Origin: Methylobacterium sp. J-090
GTDB lineage: Bacteria; Pseudomonadota; Alphaproteobacteria; Rhizobiales; Beijerinckiaceae
Reading direction: 5' to 3'
NCBI RefSeq assembly: GCF_022829345.1
Contig: NZ_JAKSXV010000012.1
Coordinates: forward strand, 1 to 53,570
Length of the DNA stretch: 53,570 bases
Shown here: positions 32,746 to 41,776 of the stretch, in pieces
Layout: every line of letters starts with the position of its first letter
Position numbering within the stretch: position 1 is the stretch's first letter
Translations under genes and position numbers: made by a program
The notes under the pieces: generated by a model
Told to the model about the DNA's origin: nothing
What the model saw: only the letters and a program-made list of their open reading frames with translations
Database searches by the model: none

Positions 32746-33543
32746 TTGGTGCCCTACCCCGTTGTCAACGAGCCGGCGCGTCTGCAAGCTCTGCACGATC
32801 TTCAAATCCTGGACACACCGCCTGAAGATGCGTTCCATCGGCTGACGCAGGCCGCCAAGGATTTATTTGATGTTCCCTATGCGTTGATTACATTCGTCGA
32901 TGAAGATCGAGCTTGGATCAAAACCGGGTGGCCTGTTGATTATTGTGAGTCAAAGCGGGAGCACTCACTTTGCAATTATACCATATTGCATGAAACAGTT
33001 TTAGTCGTATCTGATACACTAAAGAGCGAGGAATTTCGTGCCAACCCCTATGTTTGCGGCGAACCTCATCTCAGGTTCTACGCCGGGGCTCCCCTAACGA
33101 TTGCCCCAGGTATCCGGGTTGGCGCACTTTGCTTACTTGATACGAAACCGCGTAGCCTTAGTGCGTCCCAAGTAGAGGATCTGCAAGGCTTGGCTCAGGT
33201 CGTTGTCGGCGAACTTTGGCTTCGCCGGGCACTTGGCAGTGCGAGCGGTGTTTCTGTCGTCATGGGAAAGGGAGGCCCGACAAATCTGCGCTTCTCGGTC
33301 GCGACGCACGTTTCGAGTGTGCAGATCCGTGCAGCCCGCGCCCTTCTGGATTGGACCATTGTAGATTTGGCCAAAGCCGCGCAAGTTTCCATCAATACGA
33401 TCAAGCGCTTGGAGGATAGTGAGAGCGAGAAGACGCCTCGTGCAACGTGTGTCGCACATATTCGCTCAACTTTGGAGGAGGCCGGAGTACGGTTTTTTGA
33501 CCAGAGCGGGGTCGCTCTATCAACTTCAAGGCGACCAAGATGA
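32746..33543 (+). CDS. GAF domain fused to XRE-like HTH
   Basis: A 265-residue protein. The GAF domain covers about 10-165 (LQILDTPPEDAFHRLTQAAKDLFDVPYALITFVDEDRAWIKTGWP...LRFYAGAPLTIAPGIRVGALCLLDTKPR). It is of the type usually found in front of GGDEF or histidine-kinase domains, and close to the GAF of the GGDEF-EAL protein here. It is followed at about 192-255 by a lambda-like HTH (VQIRAARALLDWTIVDLAKAAQVSINTIKRLEDSE, then IRSTLEEAGVRFFDQSGVAL). This would make a one-component sensor-regulator. Start TTG 32746 or the next GTG, after AGGAAAAGGA. A chemoreceptor gene follows by 79 bases. Confidence 0.85.
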   Translation: MVPYPVVNEPARLQALHDLQILDTPPEDAFHRLTQAAKDLFDVPYALITFVDEDRAWIKTGWPVDYCESKREHSLCNYTILHETVLVVSDTLKSEEFRANPYVCGEPHLRFYAGAPLTIAPGIRVGALCLLDTKPRSLSASQVEDLQGLAQVVVGELWLRRALGSASGVSVVMGKGGPTNLRFSVATHVSSVQIRAARALLDWTIVDLAKAAQVSINTIKRLEDSESEKTPRATCVAHIRSTLEEAGVRFFDQSGVALSTSRRPR

Positions 33544-33622
33544 CCCAATTTTAAACTTGGCTTAACGAATTTGGGGCTTTTTATGTCCCGTGATGCACGC
33601 CACATCACACCAGGGACATCCC

Positions 33623-35098
33623 ATGTCGATCTTCACATCCAAACTGCAGGCCTTAATGGCCGCGATCGATCAATCGCGCGGGCGCATCGCGTTCACCCCG
33701 GACGGGATTATCCTGGATGCCAATCAGAACTTCCTCGACGTGATCGGCTTCAGCCGCGCCGAACTCCTCGGCAAGTCCCATAGCACCCTGGTACCGGAGG
33801 CCGAGCGCGGAGGTGCAGGATACCAGCAATTTTGGTCCGACCTACGTGCCGGCAAGAGCCAGACAGGTGAATTCAAAAGGATCGGCAAAGACGGTCGGGC
33901 TATCTGGATTCAGGCCTCGTACAACCCGGTGCTCGGTCGCAGCGGCCGGGTGGCCAAGATCGTCAAGTTTGCCAGCGATGTGACCGCTGCGGTCCAGCGT
34001 AGCATCGACTACGAGGGGCAGGTGCAAGCGCTGCACCGCTCGCAAGCCGTCATTGAGTTCACCCTCGACGGTACCATCCTGACAGCCAACGCGAACTTCC
34101 TCGATGCAATGGGCTACCGCCTCGACGAGATCCAGGGACGGCATCATAGCCTGTTCGTTGACCCCGAACTGAAGGCGAGCGCGGAGTACCGGCGGTTCTG
34201 GGAGGCGCTTGGTCGAGGCGAGTACGCGGCGGGTGAGTACAAGCGCGTGGCCAAGGGCGGCCGTGAGGTTTACATCGACGGATCGTACAATCCGATTTTT
34301 GATCGTGACGGCCTACCAATCAAGGTTGTTAAATTCGCCACTGACGTGACAGCGCAGGTGCGTGAGCGACAGTACCATGCCGGTGTCGAGGCGGCGGTCT
34401 CCGCCGGACTGGAGACGATCGCCAGGGCTGCAAGAAGTGCTTCTGGGCAGGCAGCTTCTGCCGCGTCGACCTCGACGCAGGTTGCATCCGACATCCAGAC
34501 TGTGGCCTCAGGTGCCGAACAGCTCGCTGCCTCAGTCTCCGAGATCAGTCAACAGGTCACGCATGCCGCTGAGATGTCCGGGCAGGCCGTAGACCAGGCG
34601 CGACAGGCCGGCGACATCATCGCCAGCATGAGTGATGCGGCGCGCCAGATCGGTGATGTGATCAGCCTGATCCAGGGTATCGCCGCACAGACCAACCTTC
34701 TGGCACTCAACGCCACTATCGAGGCGGCGCGGGCGGGTGAAGCCGGGCGGGGGTTTGCCGTCGTGGCACAGGAGGTCAAGCTGTTAGCCGAGCAGACAGG
34801 CAGGGCGACGCAGCAGATCAGCGCGCAAATCGGTACGACGCAACAGGCGACGCTTGAAGCTGTCGGCGCGATCAACTCGATCCGAGCGACAATCACGACG
34901 CTCAACGAGGTTTCCAGCGCGATCTCCGCGGCGGTCGAGGAACAGTCCGCGGTCACCCGGGAGATGTCATCGAGCATGCAGATGGCTGCACAAGGCGTCG
35001 GTACGATCACAGTGGGTTTGGGCGAAATTGCTCAGGCGACTCAAGAGGTCGACGCCGCTACGCATCAGGTTCGGCACAGCGCACAGGCCGCAGGTTGA
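33623..35098 (+). CDS. Soluble double-PAS methyl-accepting chemotaxis protein
   Basis: A 491-residue receptor (ATG 33623) with no membrane segment. PAS1 spans about 12-120 and PAS2 about 135-240 ([22 protein letters not shown]). The signalling domain spans about 270-490 with a canonical tip [36 protein letters not shown]. Close paralogue of 10016-11494. Its ligand may be a bound cofactor in the PAS domains. A 98-residue gene follows 4 bases after its stop and is probably co-transcribed. Confidence 0.93.
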   Translation: MSIFTSKLQALMAAIDQSRGRIAFTPDGIILDANQNFLDVIGFSRAELLGKSHSTLVPEAERGGAGYQQFWSDLRAGKSQTGEFKRIGKDGRAIWIQASYNPVLGRSGRVAKIVKFASDVTAAVQRSIDYEGQVQALHRSQAVIEFTLDGTILTANANFLDAMGYRLDEIQGRHHSLFVDPELKASAEYRRFWEALGRGEYAAGEYKRVAKGGREVYIDGSYNPIFDRDGLPIKVVKFATDVTAQVRERQYHAGVEAAVSAGLETIARAARSASGQAASAASTSTQVASDIQTVASGAEQLAASVSEISQQVTHAAEMSGQAVDQARQAGDIIASMSDAARQIGDVISLIQGIAAQTNLLALNATIEAARAGEAGRGFAVVAQEVKLLAEQTGRATQQISAQIGTTQQATLEAVGAINSIRATITTLNEVSSAISAAVEEQSAVTREMSSSMQMAAQGVGTITVGLGEIAQATQEVDAATHQVRHSAQAAG

Positions 35099-35102
35099 AG
35101 CC

Positions 35103-35399
35103 ATGGCAAGCATCCACGCTTTTCCAAGCAATATCGATGGTGAAGCGGTTCCCCGGTTGACGGAAAAACTACTGGTTGCGTTCAAAGCGGGCGAAGATCT
35201 TGGTTCACGAGTGACGCATATTCATGCGATTGCTGAAACTCTTGAGCGAACTCTAATAGATCTGGATCGTGAGGTCGAGGGGCTCAATGCAAATTTGACG
35301 CGAAGCGAAGTTGATGAAATTTTAAGAGTGTCAGGTTTTCTTGAATTGCGAGATCAAGTTAGAAAAATGATTGCGCTTTCCAGAAACTTTCCAGGTTAG
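35103..35399 (+). CDS. Small helical protein in chemoreceptor operon
   Basis: A 98-residue protein (MASIHAFPSNIDGEAVPRLTEKLLVAFKAGEDLGSRVTHIHAIAETLERTLIDLDREVEGLN...), largely helical. It lies immediately after the receptor gene, so may modulate it. Family unknown. Confidence 0.65.
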   Translation: MASIHAFPSNIDGEAVPRLTEKLLVAFKAGEDLGSRVTHIHAIAETLERTLIDLDREVEGLNANLTRSEVDEILRVSGFLELRDQVRKMIALSRNFPG

Positions 35400-35451
35400 A
35401 AAATCTCGTTTTGGGCAAAGCTGGTTATGGTTTCGCCGGTATCAAGTGCCT

Positions 35452-35534
35452 GAGCGCGGCGGCGAACCTCATGCGATGGCTGGAGGCTGCGTGAGCCTGG
35501 CCGTGAGTTTTTCCCGCCTATAAAAAAGGACGCG
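35452..35534. repeat. 83-bp dispersed repeat, copy 2
   Basis: Matches 7369-7451 along its whole length without gaps. The rest of 35400-35652 shows no gene. Confidence 0.6.
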
Positions 35535-35651
35535 TGGCAAAGCAGAGGCGAATCACGCAGGGCGGTGCCATTGGAGCATGACTGACGTTCGAGTTACCGC
35601 ATGGGACGCTGCTGACCTAGCCCGGTGTCGCGACTCGGTCCAGCAGAGGCC

Positions 35652-35912
35652 TCAAGCTTCCTTCGAGAGCTCCCATTGCTCCTGCCGCAGGTGCGTCAAA
35701 GCATCCATCGTTTCCCATAGCGCCCGCTCCAAATAAGTTGGGTCGATGCCAGTCATGAGCATGGCCTTATGGGTGTCCACGAGTGCGATAGCTCGGTTTT
35801 CGAGCATCATGATGCGGCGGTTTACATATAGGAGCCTTGTCCGCGGCGTGGGTGTTTCGTGCAAACCCCGCGCCTTCAGTGCGTCAGCAAAACTGACGAT
35901 TGCAGCAGTCAC
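35652..35912 (-). CDS. Small hypothetical protein, second of a pair
   Basis: An 86-residue helical protein (MTAAIVSFADALKARGLHETPTPRTRLLYVNRRIMMLENRAIALVDTHKAMLMTG...). It overlaps the preceding gene by ATGA (35909-35912). Function unknown. Confidence 0.6.
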   Translation of the reverse strand: MTAAIVSFADALKARGLHETPTPRTRLLYVNRRIMMLENRAIALVDTHKAMLMTGIDPTYLERALWETMDALTHLRQEQWELSKEA

Positions 35913-36127
35913 AGAACGTGGACCGTTTCTCGAAGAAGCTGCCCCTGCATGAGCCGCAATAGATGGAGGGTTCTCTGGTAGGACATGAGCGTTTTCTCAG
36001 CTACCAGCGTGCTGTGTCCCTGCTGGCTCATCTCGACTATGCAAATGACCTGCCGATCAAGCCGATTTTCGGCGGCCACTACGCACTCGTTCATGCGCAT
36101 CACAGCCTCGATCCAGTCTGTGTTCAT
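35909..36127 (-). CDS. Small hypothetical protein, first of a pair
   Basis: A 72-residue helical protein (MNTDWIEAVMRMNECVVAAENRLDRQVICIVEMSQQGHSTLVAEKTLMSYQRTLHLLRLMQ...). Coupled to 35652-35912. Function unknown; the pair has toxin-antitoxin-like spacing but neither protein resembles a known family. Confidence 0.55.
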   Translation of the reverse strand: MNTDWIEAVMRMNECVVAAENRLDRQVICIVEMSQQGHSTLVAEKTLMSYQRTLHLLRLMQGQLLRETVHVL

Positions 36128-36270
36128 CGACGCTGCAGCCCTCGGCTTGTAGCGATAAACGATCTAGAACGTCTGAGGCGTGCGGCCGTTCGATGCTTCA
36201 CAATGGGCACCTATGCGAATGGTCGGCGCGCCGCCGCATGGGGCGTAATAATCAATGTGCAGGAACCACC

Positions 36271-36474
36271 ATGCTACCTAACTTCACCGTTCACGCCATC
36301 AAGGGTTCGGAGAAGAAGAAGATCCCGTGCGTGACAGCCATAGATGCCGTGTCAAAGCGGCTGATGCTCATTCGTCAAGGCTGGGGCGTCAGCATGTCCA
36401 ATCACCTTGGTATGCCAATCTCCGAAGCAAGGGTTGATGCACAAGCCAAAGACGAGGCGGCTCAGAATTCCTGA
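36271..36474 (+). CDS. Small hypothetical protein
   Basis: A 67-residue protein (MLPNFTVHAIKGSEKKKIPCVTAIDAVSKRLMLIRQGWGVSMSNHLGMPISEARVDAQAKDEAAQNS). Compact alpha/beta composition; not recognised. Confidence 0.5.
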   Translation: MLPNFTVHAIKGSEKKKIPCVTAIDAVSKRLMLIRQGWGVSMSNHLGMPISEARVDAQAKDEAAQNS

Positions 36475-36528
36475 TTATCCGAACTCAGTTGAAAGTGACC
36501 GATTTCAACTAAAGGTCGATGCCTTCTC

Positions 36529-37482
36529 TCAGAACTCGATGCCGAAGCGGACCCGCAGGTTGTGGCGGGCGAACTGGGTCAGGTTGAGCGCCCGGTCGGT
36601 GAACGCGGGGTCGCGGTCGTGGCCGATGACCTGAGCCGCGTAGGCGACCGTGAGGAAGCCCTTCTCCGAGACCTGGTAGTGCAGCACCGGTCCGAGGAAC
36701 ACGGCGTGCCCGAGGAACCGGTTGAGGAACGCGCCGTCATAGGCACGCATGGCTCGGATCTCCGGCCCGAGGAACAAGGTCTCCGTCATCCGGGCCATCA
36801 GCGTCCCCGACAGGGCGAGGGTGGAGGATCAATCGACCTCGCCCGAACCCTTGAGGCGCGCCACCGACGGATCGTAGATCAGGTTCGCGCCGACCCACAG
36901 CCTGTCCGGAATCAGGCGCGCATCCGCCATCAGGCGCGTGTCCATGCTGAACACGTCGGCACCCCGCCCTTCGATGGGCGTCACCCGCGAATACAGGGGC
37001 TCCGCCTGCACGGCGAGGCCGAAGGCGTGGTCATCGGTGCGCTTGAGGAACTGATATTTCAGTTCGAGGGAGCCGCCGTTGACGGTGGCGAACGCTTTGT
37101 CGGGCACGCCCGCAATGTTGCGGCTCCTCCGCGCGTCGAATTGCAGGCCGGGTTCGATGCTGAAATTGTCGGTGGGATCGACCTGGTAGCTGACGATGGG
37201 CTCGGCGGCGCCGTATCCCGAGACCCCCGGCCCGCCGCGCCGTTTGCTGAAGCGGCCGATGGCATCGACGACCACCTCCTGCTCGCCCTTCTTGCCGGTG
37301 TCGGTCCCTTCCGTGAACCCGAACAGGTTCTCAGTATCGACCTTGTCCGGCGTGTCGTCCTTTCCCTGTTCGGCCTTGGCAACGCCTATCAGCGTGAGCG
37401 TGCCGGCGACGAGCGCGAGTGTTCGGCACCACCGCAGGGAGGTCGAGGGAGGTCGTGGCTGAAGCGGCGGGGGGCGGGACAT
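36529..37482 (-). pseudogene. Outer-membrane barrel gene broken by in-frame TGA
   Basis: From ATG 37482 a signal peptide (residues about 18-39, LRWCRTLALVAGTLTLIGVAKA) leads into alternating beta-strand sequence (SIEPGLQFDARRSRNIAGVP..., LELKYQFLKRTDDHAFGLAVQAEPLYS). A TGA at 36829-36831 interrupts it after GSGEVD. The same frame continues at once with SSTLALSGTLMARMTETLFLGPEIRAMRAYDG and ends ARHNLRVRFGIEF, a proper C-terminal beta-strand with final Phe. The TGA sits where Trp (TGG) would fit. Total 317 codons. Substrate unknown. Confidence 0.75.
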
Positions 37483-37669
37483 TCCGGAACGATATCTTTC
37501 TTATCCATCCTGTGGCTGATGCCCTGAAACCACAGAGTCCCGCCGTCTCGGGTCGCGACCCGGGCCGGAGGATTTCGCGCAAATCGAACCGGCGAGCTAC
37601 AAGAGCCCTTGAGCGCGAGAGCACGGTCCGAGGGCGCGGTCCATCGCTCCCTGTTCGCCAAGAGCTTCC

Positions 37670-39568
37670 ATGAGTGGCCATCCCATGATGCACACGGGCT
37701 ACAATCCGGTCCTCGTCGTTCTGTCCGTGGCCATCGCCATCCTCGCCGCCTACGTCGCCCTCGATCTCGGCGGGCGGGTGCGCGGCGCGGCGCCGGGACA
37801 ACGCTGGGCCTGGGTCGCCGGGGCTGCCCTGGCCATGGGCGGCGGCATCTGGTCGATGCACTTCATCGGTATGCTCGCCTTCGAGATGGGCCTGCCCATC
37901 GCCTATCACCTCGGGCTGACCTTCCTATCCCTGCTGATCGCGGTTGCCGCCACCGGTGTCGCCTTCGCCTGGGTCAGCCGCGCGGCCACGGCACAAGCCG
38001 ACGTCCTGGTCAGTGGCCCGCTCATGGGACTCGGCGTCGCCGGGATGCACTACACCGGCATGGCGGCGATGCATGTGCCGAGCAACCTCGCCTACAGCCC
38101 GGTCATCGTCGCCGCCTCCGTCGCCATCGCGGTCTCGGCGGCGACCGCCGCCCTGTGGCTGACGTTCCGCCAGCACGGTGTCTGGCAGAAGCTTCTGGCC
38201 GCCGCCGCGATGGGCGTCTCTGTGGCGGGAATGCACTACACCGGCATGGCGGCGGCGACCTTCACGGCCGAGGGGTCCGGCGCCCACGCCACGCACGTCG
38301 CCGCCCTCGGGCAGGGCCAGCAGGATTTAGCTCTCTACGTGGCCGCCGCCACCTTCGCGATCCTGTTCCTGGCGCTTCTCGCCTCCTCCATCGACCAGCA
38401 GCGGATCCAGGCGGAGCACCGGGCGAGCGAGGCCCGGTTCCGGGCCGCGATCCAGGCCGTACGCGGCGTGCTCTGGACGAACGACGCCGAGGGGCGGATG
38501 GTCGGCGACCAGCCCGGGTGGGCGGCCCTCACCGGCCAGACGCCCGCGGAATACGAGGGCTATGGCTGGGCGAGCGCCGTCCACCCGGACGAAGTCCGGT
38601 CGTCCGTCGAGGCCTGGACGGCGACGGTGGCGGCGCGGCGCGACTTTGTGCACGAGCACCGGGTGCGGTCCCGCGACGGAACTTGGCGGCACTTCGCCAT
38701 CCATGCCGTGCCGATCCTCGATGGCGCCGGCGCCATCCGCGAATGGGTCGGCGTCCACACCGACATCACCGAGCAGCGCGAGGCCGAGGCGGAACTCCGG
38801 GACTCGAACGAGGAACTTCAGCGATACGCCTACATCGTCAGCCACGACCTGCGCGCGCCCCTGGTCAACGTGATGGGGTTCACAAGCGAGCTGGAGGAGA
38901 CGCGCCAGGAGGTCGCCCGGACCATGCGGGATCACCCCGAGGCCACCCGGATCGACGCGGATTTGGGCGAGGCCCTCGGTTTCATCAAGGCCGCCGTCAC
39001 CCGGATGGAAAGCCTCATCGCCGCCATCCTGCGACTCTCGCGCGAGGGCCGGCGCGCGTTCCAGGCCGAAGCCCTCGACATGACTGCCCTAGTCCAGGGC
39101 CTCGCCGACGCCCAGCGCCACCAGACGGATGCGGCCGGGGCGAGCGTCACCATCGCCCGCGACCTGCCGGGGATCGTGGCGGACCGCCTCGCCGTCGAGC
39201 AGATCTTCGCCAACCTCCTCGACAACGCCGTGAAGTACCTCGATCCCGCGCGGCCGGGGCGGATCACCGTGGCGGCGACTGGCGTCAGCGGCGGGCGGGT
39301 TCGCTTCGACATCGCAGATAACGGCCGGGGCATCGCCGTCCGCGACCATGCCCGGGTGTTCGAGCTGTTCCGGCGCTCCGGCGTCCAGGACCGCCCCGGC
39401 GAGGGCATCGGCCTTGCCCACGTGAAGGCCCTCGTGCGCTCGCTCGGCGGCCGCATTGACGTGACGTCGGAACTCGGCGCAGGCACCACCTTCGGCGTGA
39501 CGCTGCCGCGCAAGGTCGCTACGGATCAGGTTCGACGGGCTGGCCCGGTGAGCCTCGCCGCGGAATAG
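37670..39568 (+). CDS. MHYT-PAS sensor histidine kinase
   Basis: A 632-residue inner-membrane kinase. The MHYT sensor (about 1-245, seven helices) has MHFIGM, MHYTGMAAMHV and MHYTGMAAATF, motifs proposed to bind copper and sense a diatomic gas. PAS covers about 260-375. HisKA has YIVSHDLRAPL (phospho-His). HATPase has N-box NLLDNAVKY, DNGRGI and GEGIGLAHVKALV. Followed after 14 bases by a stand-alone receiver and then by a receiver-kinase, so probably one operon. Confidence 0.93.
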   Translation: MSGHPMMHTGYNPVLVVLSVAIAILAAYVALDLGGRVRGAAPGQRWAWVAGAALAMGGGIWSMHFIGMLAFEMGLPIAYHLGLTFLSLLIAVAATGVAFAWVSRAATAQADVLVSGPLMGLGVAGMHYTGMAAMHVPSNLAYSPVIVAASVAIAVSAATAALWLTFRQHGVWQKLLAAAAMGVSVAGMHYTGMAAATFTAEGSGAHATHVAALGQGQQDLALYVAAATFAILFLALLASSIDQQRIQAEHRASEARFRAAIQAVRGVLWTNDAEGRMVGDQPGWAALTGQTPAEYEGYGWASAVHPDEVRSSVEAWTATVAARRDFVHEHRVRSRDGTWRHFAIHAVPILDGAGAIREWVGVHTDITEQREAEAELRDSNEELQRYAYIVSHDLRAPLVNVMGFTSELEETRQEVARTMRDHPEATRIDADLGEALGFIKAAVTRMESLIAAILRLSREGRRAFQAEALDMTALVQGLADAQRHQTDAAGASVTIARDLPGIVADRLAVEQIFANLLDNAVKYLDPARPGRITVAATGVSGGRVRFDIADNGRGIAVRDHARVFELFRRSGVQDRPGEGIGLAHVKALVRSLGGRIDVTSELGAGTTFGVTLPRKVATDQVRRAGPVSLAAE

Positions 39569-39582
39569 GTACGGAGCACGCC

Positions 39583-40017
39583 ATGCAACCCGTCTGCATC
39601 GTGATGATCGAGGACGACGAGGGCCATGCGCGTCTCATCGAGCGCAACATCCGCCGGGCGGGTGTGAACAACGAGATCATCCCGTTCCGCGATGGCACCT
39701 CGGCGCTGGCCTACCTCCTCGGGCCGGACGGCTCGGGCGAGGCGAGCGCGCGGCGTCACCTCCTCATCCTCCTCGACCTCAACTTGCCGGACATGACCGG
39801 CATCGACATTCTGGAGAAGGTCAAGTCGAACCCGCACACGCGGCGCTCGCCCGTGGTGGTGCTGACGACCACGGACGACAGCCGCGAGGTCCAGCGCTGC
39901 TACGATCTCGGCGCCAACGTCTACATCACCAAGCCGGTGAACTACGAGGGCTTCTCGAACGCGATCAGGCAGCTCGGCCTGTTCTTCTCGGTGATGCAAG
40001 TCCCCGAGAACCCATGA
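39583..40017 (+). CDS. Stand-alone response regulator, Rcp1-like
   Basis: A 144-residue receiver-only protein. IEDDEGHARLIERNIRRAG supplies the acidic pocket, [16 protein letters not shown] the phospho-Asp, VVVLTTTDD the Thr/Ser and YITKPVNYEGF the Lys. The extended alpha4 region (NPHTRRSPVVVLTTTDDSREVQRCYDLGANVYITKP) is typical of regulators paired with phytochrome or MHYT-type kinases. Likely partner of the kinase just upstream. Confidence 0.92.
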   Translation: MQPVCIVMIEDDEGHARLIERNIRRAGVNNEIIPFRDGTSALAYLLGPDGSGEASARRHLLILLDLNLPDMTGIDILEKVKSNPHTRRSPVVVLTTTDDSREVQRCYDLGANVYITKPVNYEGFSNAIRQLGLFFSVMQVPENP

Positions 40018-40030
40018 GCGCCCGGGTCCC

Positions 40031-41095
40031 ATGACCGGATCGGAGACACATCCGGCCGAGGCCACCGTGTCGGCGCGCATCCTCTACATCGACGACGATC
40101 CGGGCCTCGGGCGCCTCGTCCAGCGGGCGCTGCGCACGCGCGGATACGACGTCGAACTCGCCCCCAGCGGCGAGGCGGGGCTGGCGCGCTTGGCGCTAGG
40201 CGGCATCGACGTCGTCGCCCTTGACCATCACATGCCAGGGCAGACCGGCCTCGACGTGCTGCCGGCCATCCGCGCCCTGCCCGACGCGCCGCCCGTGGTC
40301 TACGTGACCGGCTCCGAGGACAGCCGGGTCGCCGTCGCAGCCCTCAAGGCCGGAGCCGTCGATTACGTCTGGAAGGACGTCCAGGGACATTTCCGGGAGC
40401 TGCTCGGCGAAGCCATCGCCACGGCGATCCGTCAGGAGACCTTGCGGCGCGACAAGGAACGAGCGGACGTGGCGGTCCGCGAGGCGCGCGACCGCGCCGA
40501 GATCCTGCTTCGCGAGGTGAACCACCGAGTCGCCAACTCCCTCGCCCTCGTCGCAGCCCTCACCCACATGCAGACCAACGCCGTCTCCGACCCAGCGGCG
40601 AAGGCGGCGCTCCTCGAAATGCAAGCGCGCATCTCCGCCATCGCCGGCATTCACCGCCGCCTCTACACGTCGGACAACGTCGAGGCCGTCGAACTCGACG
40701 CCTACCTGTCGAGCCTCGTCGATGAATTGCAGGCCGCGATGAAGGCCGCCGGCCGGGATCACGCCATTCGGTTGCGCGCGGAGCCGGTGCGGCTCGCCAC
40801 CGACAAGGCCGTGTCGCTCGGCGTCGTCGTCACCGAACTTGTCACCAACGCCTACAAGTATGCCTATCCGCCGGAGATCCCAGGCGAGATCCGCGTCGTC
40901 CTCGGACGGCAGGGCTTGGAAGGCCTGATGCTGACCGTGGAGGATGACGGCGTCGGCTGGACGGGCGTCGGCCAGCCGCGCGGCACCGGCCTCGGCTCCC
41001 GCATCGTCAAGGCGATGGCGATGAACCTGCGCTCCGCCGTCGTCTACGGCACCCACGGCCCCGGCACGCGCGTGACGCTCTCGTTCCAAGGTTGA
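40031..41095 (+). CDS. Receiver domain fused to HisKA_2 histidine kinase
   Basis: A 354-residue soluble protein. The receiver domain (about 15-135) has YIDDDPGLGRLV, VVALDHHMPGQTGLDVL (phospho-Asp), VVYVTGSED and DYVWKDV. The C-terminal kinase has the HisKA_2 signature ILLREVNHRVANSLALVAAL (phospho-His) and an HATPase with ELVTNAYKYAYP, EDDGVGW and GTGLGSRIVKAM. Third gene of the MHYT operon; it would accept phosphate and relay it further. Confidence 0.92.
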   Translation: MTGSETHPAEATVSARILYIDDDPGLGRLVQRALRTRGYDVELAPSGEAGLARLALGGIDVVALDHHMPGQTGLDVLPAIRALPDAPPVVYVTGSEDSRVAVAALKAGAVDYVWKDVQGHFRELLGEAIATAIRQETLRRDKERADVAVREARDRAEILLREVNHRVANSLALVAALTHMQTNAVSDPAAKAALLEMQARISAIAGIHRRLYTSDNVEAVELDAYLSSLVDELQAAMKAAGRDHAIRLRAEPVRLATDKAVSLGVVVTELVTNAYKYAYPPEIPGEIRVVLGRQGLEGLMLTVEDDGVGWTGVGQPRGTGLGSRIVKAMAMNLRSAVVYGTHGPGTRVTLSFQG

Positions 41096-41339
41096 ACGCT
41101 GCGGGTAATCGCCCAGCCTACAGCGCTGCGAGGTCCCGGGCGACGGCGAGCAGGGTCGCGGACTACGTTCCGTCGTCGTAAAAACGCCGAAACCTCACAA
41201 CTCCACCCGGTCGCCGGCCACTAGAGCATCCTATAGGGCCGCCGCCGCCTCCGGCTACAGCCACTGCGGAGCGGGGGCTTCTGTCGCAGGCTCTTCAAGA
41301 CGTGTCCCGCGTTGCCTGCGGCTGATGCAGGAGATCAAC

Positions 41340-41543
41340 ATGGCAGCGACCAAAGACGTGACGAGCTACACCTTGAAGCAGGCGGTGGCCGCGAAGGTTG
41401 ACGACCACGTCGAGATCGCGGTCGAGGCGGAGGATGGCACCAAGTTCAAGATCGTCGCCACGTCCGAGCAGCTCGAAGCGTTGACGGGCGATCTGGAGAC
41501 GATCCTCGACACGGATGATGCCGAGGCCGACGCTGCTGCGTAG
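41340..41543 (+). CDS. Small acidic hypothetical protein
   Basis: A 67-residue protein (MAATKDVTSYTLKQAVAAKVDDHVEIAVEAEDGTKFKIVATSEQLEALTGDLETILDTDDAEADAAA) with GGAG before ATG 41340. Likely beta-rich with an acidic tail. It lies alone between the kinase operon and ctrA; the 41096-41340 gap holds nothing convincing. Confidence 0.65.
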   Translation: MAATKDVTSYTLKQAVAAKVDDHVEIAVEAEDGTKFKIVATSEQLEALTGDLETILDTDDAEADAAA

Positions 41544-41555
41544 CCGACCGGGGGC

Positions 41556-41571
41556 TTCATTGAATGTTAAC
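41556..41571. promoter_or_regulatory. CtrA-box-like site
   Basis: TTCA-7 bases-TTAACC, one mismatch from the alphaproteobacterial CtrA consensus TTAA-N7-TTAAC, about 205 bases before the ctrA start. A weaker TTAA-N7-TTGC lies at 41719-41733. Suggests autoregulation or control by the chromosomal CtrA. Confidence 0.4.
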
Positions 41572-41776
41572 CATGCTGCCCCCATCTAACGATTATACCG
41601 GTCGTGACCCAGTCGCCTGATCGGATGCGGCCACGACGCCGAGATAGGGTGACGCCGGATGTACGCGCACTCGCTCTCGGCTTCCGTGGCCGTTGCTGTT
41701 TCTCAAGGCCGGCGCAGCTTAACGGTTTGTTGCCGATGTCCGGATAGGAAGCTTCAATCTCTGGAGGTTCTTCCCT

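Noticed and set aside
37609..39321. 570-codon frame inside the MHYT kinase gene
   Set aside because: Arg/Gly-rich out-of-frame shadow of the kinase; no domain features.
40196..41089. 297-codon minus-strand frame opposite the receiver-kinase
   Set aside because: Antisense of a well-defined two-domain kinase.
41118..41161. Minus-strand tail ATLLAVARDLAAL with stop, like the end of a lost gene
   Set aside because: Only about 14 codons with an in-frame stop before it; too short to support a feature.
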